Source: Tetraselmis striata (Eukaryota; Chlorophyta; Chlorodendrophyceae; Chlorodendrales; Chlorodendraceae). Taken from it: a stretch of DNA of 64,000 nt. Each line of letters starts with the position of its first letter. Positions within the stretch are counted from its first letter, which is position 1. Position numbers and translations under genes: made by a program. The notes under the pieces were generated by a model. That model was not told where the DNA came from, searched no databases, and saw nothing but the letters and a program-made list of their open reading frames with translations. Positions 1 through 11,371 of the stretch are shown in pieces. The DNA lies in contig VCJN01000285.1 in the NCBI GenBank assembly GCA_006384855.1, forward strand, positions 434,001 to 498,000, given 5' to 3'.

Positions 1-46
1 AGGCAACTTCGCGTGCCGATGTCCGATCTGCCTGGTGCGCTGGCAG

Positions 47-3000
47 GTGCACGGCGTGGACAGCCGCCTGCCTGACTACGAGCAATTTGGCTACCACTCC
101 ACGCACTGGGCGGACTTTGTCGACTGGGCAGGTGGGCAGTCCCCCAACAAGTACACAGCGCATGATGAGTCGGCCAACGTGGACCCCTACGACAACAAGT
201 TGCTATTTGTCGGACGGCAATACGACCTCGGGCTCAACCATTCATCCGTCAACGGCGCGCTGCCCCTCTGCACCAACAATGACGCCCAGTGGGGGCCCTG
301 GGACATGGACGAGTCGCACTGCCCCTCTGCGGGCGCGCTCTGCGGCCCAAGTCGGACGGTGCTTGGGCCGCCCTGGGTGCCCGACCCTGGCACTCCAAGG
401 CCAAAGCCAGTGGTGCGCCCGCTGCTCCCCCTGTTGCTAGGCTATCCCACCGGGAGCACCGGCGGACACTGCTCTCTCCCGGCCGGGGCTAGCTGACACG
501 CGCGGTGTGCCGTGCACCGCAGCTCAAGGCGACGCGCGCCTGCATTGCCACTGACTGCGTGTGCGAGGAAGAGTTCGACTACGGCGTGGTGCAGTGCACG
601 CCCCCTATGGGCGAGGCGTACCAGTTTCTGCAGGGATGCGGCCTCCCAGCGGCGGTCATTCAGAGCCCCCAGGATGTGGAGTGAGCCCCTGCTCCCGGAT
701 CCTGTCTGGTGGTACACAAAACTGAGTCCTTTAGAGAAAGCACCGCGTTGCCGCTGCTGCCAATAGCCCACACAATGCTGCCCGCGGCGGCATTCCATCT
801 GAGTACCGGCGCAACGGGGCGGTTTCTATGATTCATTCGAACATGCATTGGGGATGAGATTTTGTGGAGGAGTATATCAGGTTGTGGCAGGGCGGTGCTG
901 CGGGCGGGGCCCAGGCGCGTTGGGACAGGCGGTGGGGTATTGGATTTCGGATTATTTCGCAACAAATAGGTTTAGTGCCCGGCTTGACCGCGCCCCGCTG
1001 GAGCGGGTGCCATCAATACCATATGGCCATCATGTGATACACTGTGGTAGCGCTGGCCCCAACAAGCTCGAGTCATCTTTATGTCGGCGTCGACAAGGGG
1101 GTGTTGGGTAGTCTTCTCCGCCCCGGCTGTCGTTCCCTGTGTGTCTCAGTGCTGTTGCTTTGAATCAGTGAGGATCCACCATCACGCCGGAGCCGCACGT
1201 CAGTCCGCCTCTAACGGTTTCTGTGCGGTTGTTTCCCGCCTGCGCCTGCAGCTGGCTGCAGAACAAGTGGCTGCGCTTCACGCCGCAGGACCCCATGGGC
1301 GAGTTCTACGACGTCTGCCAGATTGTCAACCGCCGGAGACCCATTGCATGGGGCGACAGGGAGATGGAGACTCTTGTCACGCAACCCTGGACCCACAACT
1401 TGAACTCTGCTGGCATTGAGGCTTCGGTGAGCGTCCCCTCACGGCTATCTATTCGTGTCATGCGGTGTGGCTGGTATAACAAGCGAGGCGGCATTATTCG
1501 TCCCAAAAGCACAAAGCTTGCCGCAGCACGGCCGCGCAGCATTATTAATGTACCCGGTAGTTCACATATGTAATACTCGTCGATGTATGAGGTATAATAT
1601 CATCGTAGTTATTGTATACTCGTATACATAGTACTCGTACTCGTACTCTAACCCGCCGACTAACCAGGATATTAGGATAAAAGTGCGGCATTTGTTTTAT
1701 TTGAAAATAATAGAAAAGACTAAAATATAGCACGTCGTGCTAATTTGGCTTTTCTTGAAAGAAAACTGACAGATGAATCTCAGTCGTATTGCGAATCGAT
1801 CTCGAACAGCACTACGGACATTCTTCGATTGGGTATTGCCCATTGTCCCGGAAAATGTTACAGGCATTGTTTTAAATACATAGCAATACAGGAATGCGAA
1901 CCGATGCACGGCAATGAGATTGCGTGAAGGACTACGCCTTGTATCGTGTCGTCGTCTATGATCTAAACGTGCTGGATTTCCTTCTGGATTTCTGTATGGA
2001 TTTCGTGAATGTTGCGTCTAGCACACGTAAGCAATCTAAACGTGTTTATGGGGTTTCCTAACAAAAAACCTACATGTTGAATCTGCCGGTGTGGCTGGCG
2101 CGAACAGGCCCCGGTAGCGGTACCGCCAGTATAATACTACAGGTAAATTACTCTGTTAATAAGCAACGGGTACCAGGAAAATTTCCGGTATCTTACGGTA
2201 TCGTAATAACGTAGAAGGGTGGCAAATTTAAATGTACGGCTGTGCACCGCCGATTCAAACTATCTGCCACCTACGCGCCGTACTTGTAATGGTCACACTG
2301 GTGCTGTGACTACGCCGCGGCGGTTGACGGCGCGCTGGGAGCTGCTCCGCTGCTTCCGATCATGTGCAGTGAAGCTTTTGTGTGGTCGCAGGGCAAGGTG
2401 TCCCTCAACGGCCGCTTCCACTTCTGGAGCAAGGTGCACGGCCGGATGATGCAGTATGATGTCGTTTATTTCTACGCCAACGGCCACATCGGCTTTGAGC
2501 CTCCGTCCCGCGGCACCACATTTCTGCCGGCGGTGCGCCCCGGCCTGGGGCACCCACCCCACTGCCTGTTCACACCTCGGCATGCTGGACTGCCAGCATG
2601 ACCCGGCCCGCTGACGGAATCGTGGGACGCTGTGGCACAGAGCGACGCGTACAGCGTGGAGGCGCACTTTTCTGAGGAGAAAGGCGCCGGCATCAGCGCG
2701 CTCTTCCATCCCATGCTCTTCTCCAGCTGCAACACGACGGGCGCGGAGGACTGCGGCGAGCTGCTGATCTCTCACGACCACGTTTTCAAGTCAGCCCCCC
2801 CCCCCCCCCCCCCCCCCCCGGCCTCTTTCCCTCTTTGCGAGTCAGTGCCTTTAGCCCTATTACCCTGATTAGCCCGCCACCGGGCATGGCACCCGATAGA
2901 GCCAGCCGACGGGGGCCATCGTGACAAAACCTCCGTGCCGACCAAGCCTCAGTAGGACTGCCTGTCGCGGGTATGAAAGAGAGCCCCATCAGCAGGGCTA

Positions 3001-3838
3001 GCTGGGGCGCAACAGTATCGTATAATTTCCAATAGTTTCCAATAATTTCCACTAGCCCATGGACAGTCCCCCACCCACGCCATGCGCAGTGCTTCCACTG
3101 AAGTGCCGGCGCAATGAGCTCCACACGGACCTGCTGACCCATCATGTGCAGTACTCCACGCTTTTGAGCGCAAGATGTCACGGGCGCTGCGCAGACCAGC
3201 GACCCCAGCCGGCAATGCGGGGCATCCGCTGGTATGATATCCTACACAACTAGGTCAGAAGCTCCAATCCCACAGCGCGCACACTGAGGATTGTGGGCGC
3301 CTGGCCGCTGCCCCGCAGGCGCTTTGTGCTAACATACCGCAACGTCATCTCCGCCTTCGCGCCGTCGGACCTGCCACAGTACCGCTCCACCTTTCAGGTG
3401 CGCCCGCCTACCCGCCCTGCTGCACCCGCCGCAGGGCGCTGAGCTTCTGCGCCCGCCGCGCGCGCTGCCCAAATACGCGGCGCAATGTGCCATCGTCGCG
3501 ATGTGCCACGGTCTTCAGATTTATGTACACGGTGCTCTTTGCTCCATCCTGCCCACCTGTGTGGCGTTTATTACCTGCGGCGGCGCTGACATCGCGGTGC
3601 GGGCGGGCAGGTTGTGCTGTGGCTGGAGGGCAGCGGCATGCCCGCTGGCACCTTCGACCTCATCTACTACAAGGTGTCCCAGCTGACGCAGGGCAACGCG
3701 GTGTACGGCTTCGCCAACGGGGAGCCCTACAGCCCGGCTTACGCTATTTCCCCGCGGAAGGCGGGCGCCGGGCAGACCTGCAACCAAGTGTTCCGGCCTC
3801 CTCAGCCTCGCTCTCCTACCCCTGCCACAGTGTTTTAG
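47..3838 (+). CDS. Gene A, 3' part: paralogue of the NIDO-like tail of gene B (7 exons, 5' end outside window)
   Basis: Seven exons were read at 47-376, 523-680, 1252-1426, 2392-2532, 2641-2789, 3319-3397 and 3611-3838 (stop TAG). All junctions are GT-AG, phases agree and the sum is 420 codons. Each exon has a counterpart in gene B on the other strand at about 60-80% identity, and junction positions match exactly. Exon 1 opens with VHGVDSRLPDYEQFGYHSTH. Exon 2 is Cys-rich (CIATDCVCEEEFDYG). Exons 4-7 give FYANGHIGFEPPSRG, GISALFHPMLF, RFVLTYRNVISAFAP and TFQVVLWLEG. That order resembles NIDO-like extracellular beta-sandwich domains (a known-family inference). By comparison with gene B, the upstream part lost off the window should be a subtilase and a membrane anchor. 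The intron at 2790-3318 has a 25-C tract. The last exon's C-terminal 20 residues differ from gene B, so the exact end is less sure. Confidence 0.72.
1972..2033 (+). mobile_element. 62-bp 5'-truncated LINE family B fragment with 11-bp target duplication
   Basis: The 62 bp are flanked by perfect 11-bp repeats ATCTAAACGTG at 1961-1971 and 2034-2044. The insert (ctggatttccttctggattt at its start, tctagcacacgtaagca at its end) matches the 3' end of the copies at 50119-50474 (+) and 39695-40670 (-). It lies in an intron of gene A. Confidence 0.75.
2795..2819 (+). repeat. Poly(C)25 in gene A intron
   Basis: A 25-nt C run begins six bases after the apparent donor at 2790. It matches the habit of gene B introns, which carry C runs on their own sense strand. 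Confidence 0.9.
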
Positions 3839-4342
3839 CTAGCTCCCAATCGGCGGGCCTCGCGGTTCCAGCAGCAAGGCAGACACCCCATCAGCCCGCG
3901 TGCCGCCCCGCTCTTCCTGGGGTACAATATAAGCAGGATCATCCAAGCACCGGCAGAGGGCATGAGGAAGCCGGACGACGTCCTCGACCGACTGGCACCC
4001 GCTCTTGCCGGCCTCCGATCAGTGACGCCAACATACCTCCCACCAGCGCTGCTCAACTCCCTGCCAAAACCGCGGATCGCGGAGGAGCGTCGGCCCAGGC
4101 GTAGCGGAAGCGCGTAGTGGCTCTTGTGCCCCGTTTGTTTCACATTAAGTATTTAACTATTTATTCCAGTATTCGCATATGCGCATTGCGAGGACCACGC
4201 AGGTGCGCGACTGACATGAGCAACCAACGGCGTGTGAGAGCACGTGAAGCGTCACTAACCAAGTTGCAGTATATTCTTTTCCACCTACATGGTACAGCTG
4301 CACCTGGCTTGCCCGGTGTGCCACGCCCATAACGATGCTACC
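3839..4342. other. Gene A 3' flank, no gene recognised
   Basis: Moderately GC-rich sequence turning AT-rich near 4140-4180. I see no coding exon with a counterpart in gene B and no repeat. It probably holds the gene A 3' UTR and polyadenylation region. Confidence 0.4.
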
Positions 4343-4623
4343 GAATGGACCGACGCCCAAACGGGTAGGGCAGACCTTTTGTGGTCATCAGTGCCGGATA
4401 TTTTGATGGCTGTGTTATTGTAAACAGCTATCCAACAGTGTTGGAAATCCCGTCACCGGCCTCCAATTAGTCCTGATTGAATGCTTTGGCATTTTGCTTG
4501 ATGACTACAACGGAGCGTCGCCTACTACCCAGGGCTTTCTGTAACTGGATTGCCTATTCGGCCGTCGTAGAGGCGCTGCAAGGGTTTCACTGGTGCCAGT
4601 CCTGTCCCGGGGGCGGGAAAAAA
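4343..4623 (+). mobile_element. LINE family C 3'-end fragment
   Basis: Starting at gaatggaccgacgcccaaac, this matches 51147-51415 (the end of the LINE C ORF and its 3' UTR) at roughly 85% identity, ending in a similar gtcctgtcccgg-G/A-rich tail with a run of A. No target duplication could be made out, so it is probably an older insertion. Confidence 0.65.
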
Positions 4624-5029
4624 ACGCCATCCTCACCGCAGACCTCATCTATCACTGGCTTCCTGATCCGACCGCAGAGCTTCCTCCGGGTAGTGACACG
4701 GGATGCCACAAGAGCGGGGACAATTCCGCACGGGCGGTGGCCCGGCAGCTGGCAAGGTCGCATCTTGCGGCAGAGAACGCCATTATGTTTCACTGGACTT
4801 CGCCGTTTAGTATGTTAAATGAGATCAAGGGGATGGCGCGCCGGCAGGGTCTGAAGCTGAAATGGAAATTGAATCTGTTGCAACTTTATTCCGGGTGTGA
4901 AAATTATTATGACGAGTACGATATACTCCTGGCTAGTACGACGGGTACAATGACTACGAGTACTAGTACGACGTGTGCCTGAGACTACATGGGAGTATGT
5001 GTGTGCGATGTAATGCTGTCGTGTGGCAA

Positions 5030-6360
5030 GCGTTGTGCTGATGTCGCCTTGATTGTTGCACCGGGCAAACCATGCCAGCTGTCTTACGGCGGCCGCAGCG
5101 CGTAGACCCCAGCCCTCTAAATGCTAAGGGATGATTGGAGCTCATTAATTAACTCATTTTAAAGTCATCCTGTCGCAGTCCGTGACGTTGTCTTCGTACA
5201 TTCTTGTTGCGCAATTGCAACATATCGTACGCGTCGCACCGCACGTTATTGCCCGTGACTTCGGTCGGCGCTTGGACGACTTCGTGTATTGGCAGACGCT
5301 CGGCTAGGCAGCTACTACGCAACACGCGCGCCGTAGGATTGTGAGACAAAACGTCTGAATGGTGTGTGGCAGTGGTCAAGCTAGTGATTATTTACCTGCG
5401 AGAGCACATGCTGATTATGACCACATAAGGTGGCAGCAGGCGGAGATATTTGTAATTTGTTACAACTGCATTCCCAAGCGAATCAGACCAGCTGTCTCAC
5501 GGCCCAGCTGCACGAACCCGCATAGGGTCGGCCGTAGCATGCAGCCCTCTAATGACCAAGGGATTGGAGCTCAATAACTACTCTTTTTGAAGTCATCCGA
5601 CCGCAGTCCTTGACATTGTCTTCATTGTGCGCTCGTGTTGCGCAACCCCGATATATCGTACATATTCATACGTCGCAGAGCACAGTGTTGTCCCGCACGT
5701 CGGCGCTTGGACAACTCCGAATATCGACAAACGCTCGGCAATGCAACTGATGGTGCGCAACATGCGCGCGCCATGAGATTGTGAGGAAATACGTGAGGAT
5801 GTTGTGTGGCGGTAGCCAAGTATAAGTGATTTTATACTTGCGTGAACACATGCTGATTACTGTTGAATAATGTGGCAGCAGGCGGAGAGACAATGGTCGA
5901 TTAAAAATTCGTTACAACTGCATTCCCAAGCGAACCAGCCAACTGTCTCACGGCCCGGCTGCACGAACCCGCATAGGGTCGGCCGTAGCATGCAGCCCTC
6001 TAATGGCCAAGGGATTGGAGCTCATTAACTCATTTTGAAGTCATTTGACCGCAGTCCCTGACACTGTTTTCATTATGCGATCGTGTTGCGCAAATGCAGC
6101 ATGTCGTACATTCATACGTCGCACAGCACAATATTGTCCCGCACTTGCTGCAATGACTTCGGTCGGCGCTCCGACGACTCCGAATATCGACAAACGCTCG
6201 GCTGTGCAATTGATGGTGCGCGACATGCTCGCGCCGTGAGGTTGTGAGGAAATACGCGTGGATGATGTGGCTGTAGCCAAGCAAGTGATTATATGCATGC
6301 GTGAGCACATGCTGATTATGACCAAATAATATGGCAGCAGACGGGGATGCATTTGTTGAT
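5030..6360. repeat. Diverged tandem repeat, unit about 430-450 bp, about three copies
   Basis: The phrase ccctctaa..aagggattggagctca recurs at 5113, 5545 and 5996, and a long unit follows each time: gcagtcc.tgac, gttgcgcaa, cgtcgcac, tcggtcggcgct, acaaacgctcggc, tgctgattatgacc, ggcagcaggcgga. Spacings are about 432 and 451 bp. The third unit stops near 6360, and a piece of the unit end precedes the first. No ORF persists between copies, so it is treated as satellite-like DNA between the convergent genes. Confidence 0.75.
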
Positions 6361-7109
6361 GAATATGGCTGCTGCTGTGGAATTGCTGGGCACAATTCCT
6401 GCGTAAATAGGGCTACTCTCATGGCCTGAGCTATCGTTCCATCGTCGTGCAACCGCGACAAGTAGCCTCGCGCGGTCTACTTAGCATGCGAACCAGTGCA
6501 CTGCATTGTTGTAGGCTATGCTGCCACCCCGCCCTTCTTGATGGTGGGACCGATCGACTGACCGTCTTTATTGAGATGTTCACGGGTAGGGAGAAGGATC
6601 TATTTTGCCGTTTTGCCACTTAGCCCATGCATGGCCACCGACGAGTCACGACCGCGTAATTGTCGGGCCTACGCTTAGGTAGCTCGCAGCTAGCAGCTAG
6701 CAGCGATCTATGCGTTGATGTATCATTTGATGTCGGCTGTAACGGATGAGAGCAAGGATATTAGAGCGGATGGAGGATTAGGCGGCCGCACCAAGGCACA
6801 TACAGTCATCAACGGGCGGTAATGCTACTGAGCTGTGGCGCACTCACAATAATATTGTGACAATTACTCGAGTACGTTAGAATACGAATTGATACCAGTT
6901 CTATGTTTACGAGTACTAGTATTGGTACATGGACCATATCAAAAATGCTGCCATGTGGCAAGAGTCATTCTTTCGCGACAAATGTCCCCTCGATTGTTAC
7001 AATATGAAGTAAATTGACAGTTGAATCAGCGATGCGTCGATTTTTCAGAAAATTTTAAAAGAACGGGTTCTATATCACTGGCCTACAGTTCCATGAAGTG
7101 CATTGCCGG
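6361..7109. other. Intergenic, nothing recognised
   Basis: No coding similarity between reading frames, no large repeat. Short low-complexity pieces (agctcgcagctagcagctagcagcg near 6680) only. Confidence 0.4.
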
Positions 7110-7405
7110 CGCTTTGAAGTACCAGCGGCGAGCGTTTGCATTGCCAGCGCTTTGAAGTACCCGAGTTTTTTTCCATTACCAACAGCGAGTAGCGAGTACC
7201 AGTACCAGTACCAGTACTTTTCTAATTCTGGGGAACTGCCCTTTTTGTAATTCACACCAGTACCAGTACGAGCAGTACCAGCAGTACCAGCAGCGAGTAG
7301 CGAGTACCAGTACCAGCAGCGAGCGTTCGCATTGCCAGCGCTTTGAAGTACCAGAGTTTGTTTTCCCATTACCAGCAGCGAGTAGCGAGTACCAGTACTC
7401 ATAGC
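7110..7405. repeat. ACCAGT / GCAGCGAGTAGCGAGT microsatellite-minisatellite block
   Basis: A composite array of taccag hexamers and longer words: gcattgccagcgctttgaagtacc at 7139 and 7329, and cagcgagtagcgagtaccag at 7186, 7290 and 7375. It is interrupted by a 38-bp LINE A tail at 7218-7255. Confidence 0.85.
7218..7255 (+). mobile_element. 38-bp LINE family A tail inserted in the ACCAGT array
   Basis: The 38 bp starting ttttctaattctggggaact are identical to the 3' terminal 38 bp of the LINE copy ending at 45190. They are flanked by accagtaccagtac at 7204-7217 and 7256-7269, though the repeat context makes the exact duplication length ambiguous. This is an extreme 5' truncation. Confidence 0.8.
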
Positions 7406-7449
7406 CTCTCAACCGTGAGATCGTAATCGGACGGCTGTGTAATTAAGGA

Positions 7450-7489
7450 CCGTGGGCGGGCGGGTGGGCGGGTGGGTGGGTGGGTGGAT
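7450..7489 (+). repeat. (GGGC/GGGT)n G-rich tract
   Basis: About ten consecutive GGG blocks separated by single C or T (gggcgggcgggtgggcgggt and on). This is strong G-quadruplex potential on the + strand. There is no associated gene. Confidence 0.85.
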
Positions 7490-9147
7490 TATAGTACATA
7501 GTAGTACATTCCAGTAGATAAGCGCTTTCTTTAGTCATGCACCTATAGGCCCGATCCGCTGCACTATACGGGTACCCGTACGGCAATAAAGCTCACCGCC
7601 GAAAAATCGACGCTTCGCTGGATAAACTGCGTATGGCTTCATTTAAATCGCCATCAATGTTTTCTACATACTATGCCTACCGATTAATTGATGGCTTTTC
7701 TCACTGATAACTCGCATTATTCAACCTACCCTGGTGGCCCTGTGCCATGAATCCAACAACATCCGAAGATCGTCGTTCGGAAATCTCGCCGGTGGATTAC
7801 GCGGGTGGCTGGGCGGGCGGGCGATTTTGTGGAACGATCGCTCGCGCAACCACATCGAATGCCACGCCGCGCGCGCCGCCACGCAACAACGAAGCGCATT
7901 TAGCGCGAATGAATAGCAAAGGACCAGAGTTCGCGTTGACTAGTAGCAAGACAACTGATCGATATTTTAATTTGACAGAGCAGGAGAATTCGTCGATTAA
8001 CATTTGTCTTGCTGGTTGTTTGTCCGTAGCTTGGCTGTCCCCTGGCGCGCGCGGCGGATAATCGGACATGAAGTGCCCCCCCTCATATCTATCAGGAGGG
8101 CCGGGTTCACAGTATCATACATAGATGCACGAAGAGTACCTCGTCGCCTTGGTGGCGCACAATACTATAAGAACAACCTGTCATGATGATATCGTTATGC
8201 GATATCATTCAGCATGACGATTTATTCTCGCCGCGTGCTTTCGTCGATCCTAGCAAAGAACTTTAATCAAACACACATTGTCATAGTGTTCAAGACTCAT
8301 CCGTAGTTGTACGATGACGCTGGCGCTTGCCACATCCGGGCTGATGATCCATGCGCGGCGAGCGTGACCCAACATGATCTTGTCTGTGACTGTTGCCAGT
8401 GTGCTACAGGTGCCCAGCGACATGTTGTGTGAGTGAAGCTGCGTAGGTTGTACGGCGGATAGTCCTGCGCAGCTGCAGTGCTGCAACCGCTCATGCTGCC
8501 AAACGCTGCGCTTTGATGCGCAGAAAAATCACTCGCTCCGAAAACATTCACGGTGAATCAATGTTAAATTGACACCTTGCCATGGCGCAATTACGATTTA
8601 TGTCTAGTGTGAGTTACATTACGTGCATAAATGCAAACTCATTTTTGCGGGCGGTATTCTTCTAACTGTGTCACTCTATCCATCTGTCGCGCGCGAGGGT
8701 TGGGATACGGGAAAAGAGCGTGCAGGGGGAGGGAGAGTGGGATTGCAGCGGAATAGTAACATGATGGTGTAGCTAGAGCGTTAGTTGCTGAGTGTTTCGG
8801 TAGTCCAGTCAAGTACGGATTGACAACAACCAACACTTAGCATCACCACCCCCCGCATTCTGCTGTTGCGCCCTTGTCGCGTACCAATAAACGCTTTAGG
8901 GGACAGAGCCGCCACATATGTGCTTGTAAGAAAGTCGGATTTGCGTATTTTACTATTTTATGCAACAATCGCTCCGATACCAAATCCTCCCGCCTTGGGA
9001 CAACAGTGGCCGCTTCTCGGCACAGTGAACTAGCGAAGAATGACATCGCGGTATAAGCCTGCGCTACATATGTGCGAGTCAAGAGCATAGTTGTACGAGC
9101 ACGTGGTACGGTGATGGGCGATTTGTGGGGCGCGCAGATAACACCGA
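7490..9147. other. Intergenic, nothing recognised
   Basis: ORFs of up to about 100 codons exist on both strands (for example 7747-8061 +), but they show no recognisable motif, repeat or splice context. I do not call a gene. Confidence 0.35.
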
Positions 9148-9328
9148 TAGAGAGAGAGGGAGGGAGAGAGCGACAAACGGAGAGGAGGGGGGGGGGGGGC
9201 GCCGGGAGGGGCGGTAGTTTATATGTTTCTGCCGCCAGGGGGCGGGGGGGAGCGGGGGGGGGGGGGGGGGGCAGCAGATGAATCGCGTAACTACAATGAA
9301 TCGGTGATGAATCGCGTAACTACAATGA
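9148..9328. repeat. Purine/poly(G) tract and a 23-bp tandem pair
   Basis: GA-rich sequence leads into G runs at 9187-9199 and 9247-9271. The sequence gatgaatcgcgtaactacaa then occurs twice, at about 9278 and 9306 (28-bp period). Confidence 0.75.
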
Positions 9329-11371
9329 GTTGCAAGTTGCAGTTGCTTGGCGTCTTCGCAGTTCATTCACCAAAAGTAAAAACGTCATCATCAGTGCTCG
9401 CGCTTTTGCTGCGCTCTTGTCGCACAAGTAAGAACCGGACGCGCCCCCTTACAACAAAGTTAAGGAAGTTACATAATACAACATTCGTAACACACACGAC
9501 ATTTTAGTAAATTACGCTGCTATTTCAAATATAGCAATTTCAAATAACCTCCAATAAGCTGCAGCGCCACATAACTCATCCACCGCCTGCCCTGGGCCGC
9601 AGTCTAGTGGTCAACACAGCGCCGGTTGACAGTACGGCGCAGTCAAGCAAAATGTGCGAGTATGCACGCGATGGAATTATTGATGTGTGGCAACAATAGG
9701 TGCGCCCGCACGAGTAGGTACACAATAGAGAGGGCATTTTGGTTGTTTGCTTCAAAGCACCTTTCAATAAGTACCATCTTAACACGTGGGTTGGTGCCCA
9801 TGATTAAGTCCGTGACGTGCCGCTGCGCATACACAGACCATTGGATGGTGGAATGGCCATGGATGGGACCGGGGGTTAGCAAACAGAGCAAAGGGGCTAG
9901 GGTGGTTGTAGGTTGGGTGGGGGCATGTAAGCGTGCTGGACCACTGTATGTTATGTATTGATACCATTGCTCGGCGACTACAGTGTTGCCTTTGTTTAGC
10001 AACCGTTCAATTCAACCGGTAATCTATAGCGGATCGTGGATTGCTCAGAAAATTCTGAAAGAATATAAAAAGTCACCCACGCGAGGAAGTCATGGTCGGA
10101 TGCGATAATCTCGTGGGCTTCCGGTAACGTTGAGGTTCATTTTCGTCCCTAAACGTACAATACGTGGTTATTTTGTGGAAAATAACATGACGCGCATTGC
10201 AACAAGTGGCCACATAATGGGCGGGATCTTTACGGCGCATGCGTCACAATACCCAATACCTGTGATGAGGCAGTGTTTTGGATGTAGTTTACTTGCACGC
10301 GAACCACTCACACTTGGTTCGTGCCCCCCTCGCTTTAGCGATTGATATGGGCGCCACGCTTCATTATCCCCCTTTTCGAAGCCTTATTTCCACCATCATT
10401 GACCAGGCAATAAAGGCGGCCACGCCATTCTGGTGCCACTAGGCCCATGATAACGCGCTACGGGCACATATCCATGCACTTCTATAAAAAGGCTCCGCCA
10501 TACAGCAAGGAGGCCGCCAGACCCCTCTCATGTTTGAGCATGCAACGATTACAACAAGAATTGTGGCATGAATTTGCTCCAAAACCAGTGGGATCGATAG
10601 GTAGGGCTTGCTGTGAGCCCCGAATGGCCTTATTTTAGTGCCATACATGCTTTGCCGATAGTTCCCATAGCAAGGGGGACGTGGTAAAAAATCGGCGCCA
10701 AGCATGGCCCATGGCTACGTATAGGTATGGATGTCGCACTTTGGGGTTTTGCAGCGCTGTCGCCACACACACTATTTTGGAACTAAAATAAAATAATTGA
10801 TACACCCGCGGCACGATCGAGTTTACTGCGCTATCACAGCATCTGACGCAAGGCGCACTAGCCTTGCAACATGATGCACGCGCGCACGGCCTCAATGTAA
10901 CCATCTATGGGAGTTTTGCTTGAATCCGTAAACCCCATACTTATGTGGAGAGGTGTAAGAGCCTGACACAATGCTTGGTGATCAGTCAACTAGAAACGGG
11001 CGGCGCTGTAAACAACATCCTGCTGAATTTGGTGTTTTTTGTTATTCCAAGTGAAGAGAGCACCGCTGCATGCAGCCATTTTGGTCAGTGCCGGTCTCAT
11101 AGTCTACAAGATCAATGATACCAGCCATTGCTTATTAATTATTACAGCAGCAACATTGCCATATTGCAAGCAATACTAGCCATCCCCGGGGCTGCTCTCA
11201 TCAGCGCCCCCGGTTCGGTGCATACTGCCAGCACGTTTGTCCTGGCCGCCTGCTGCCCGGAGATACAGCGGCGAGGGGCTCCCCGAGATCAAGACGCTGC
11301 TGCCTTCCCGGGGGCTTTTCTATGTCTCACCAATGTGAGCATAACAAACACCGACGTTAACGCGATGCCGG
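9329..11371. other. Intergenic between convergent genes A and B, nothing recognised
   Basis: Mixed-composition sequence without a recognisable exon, repeat family or structured element. It includes the presumed 3' UTR of gene B just left of 11372. Confidence 0.35.

Noticed and set aside
9079-9507. ORFs crossing the poly(G) tract
   Set aside because: Poly-Gly/poly-Pro readings of a homopolymer; no conserved sequence on either side.
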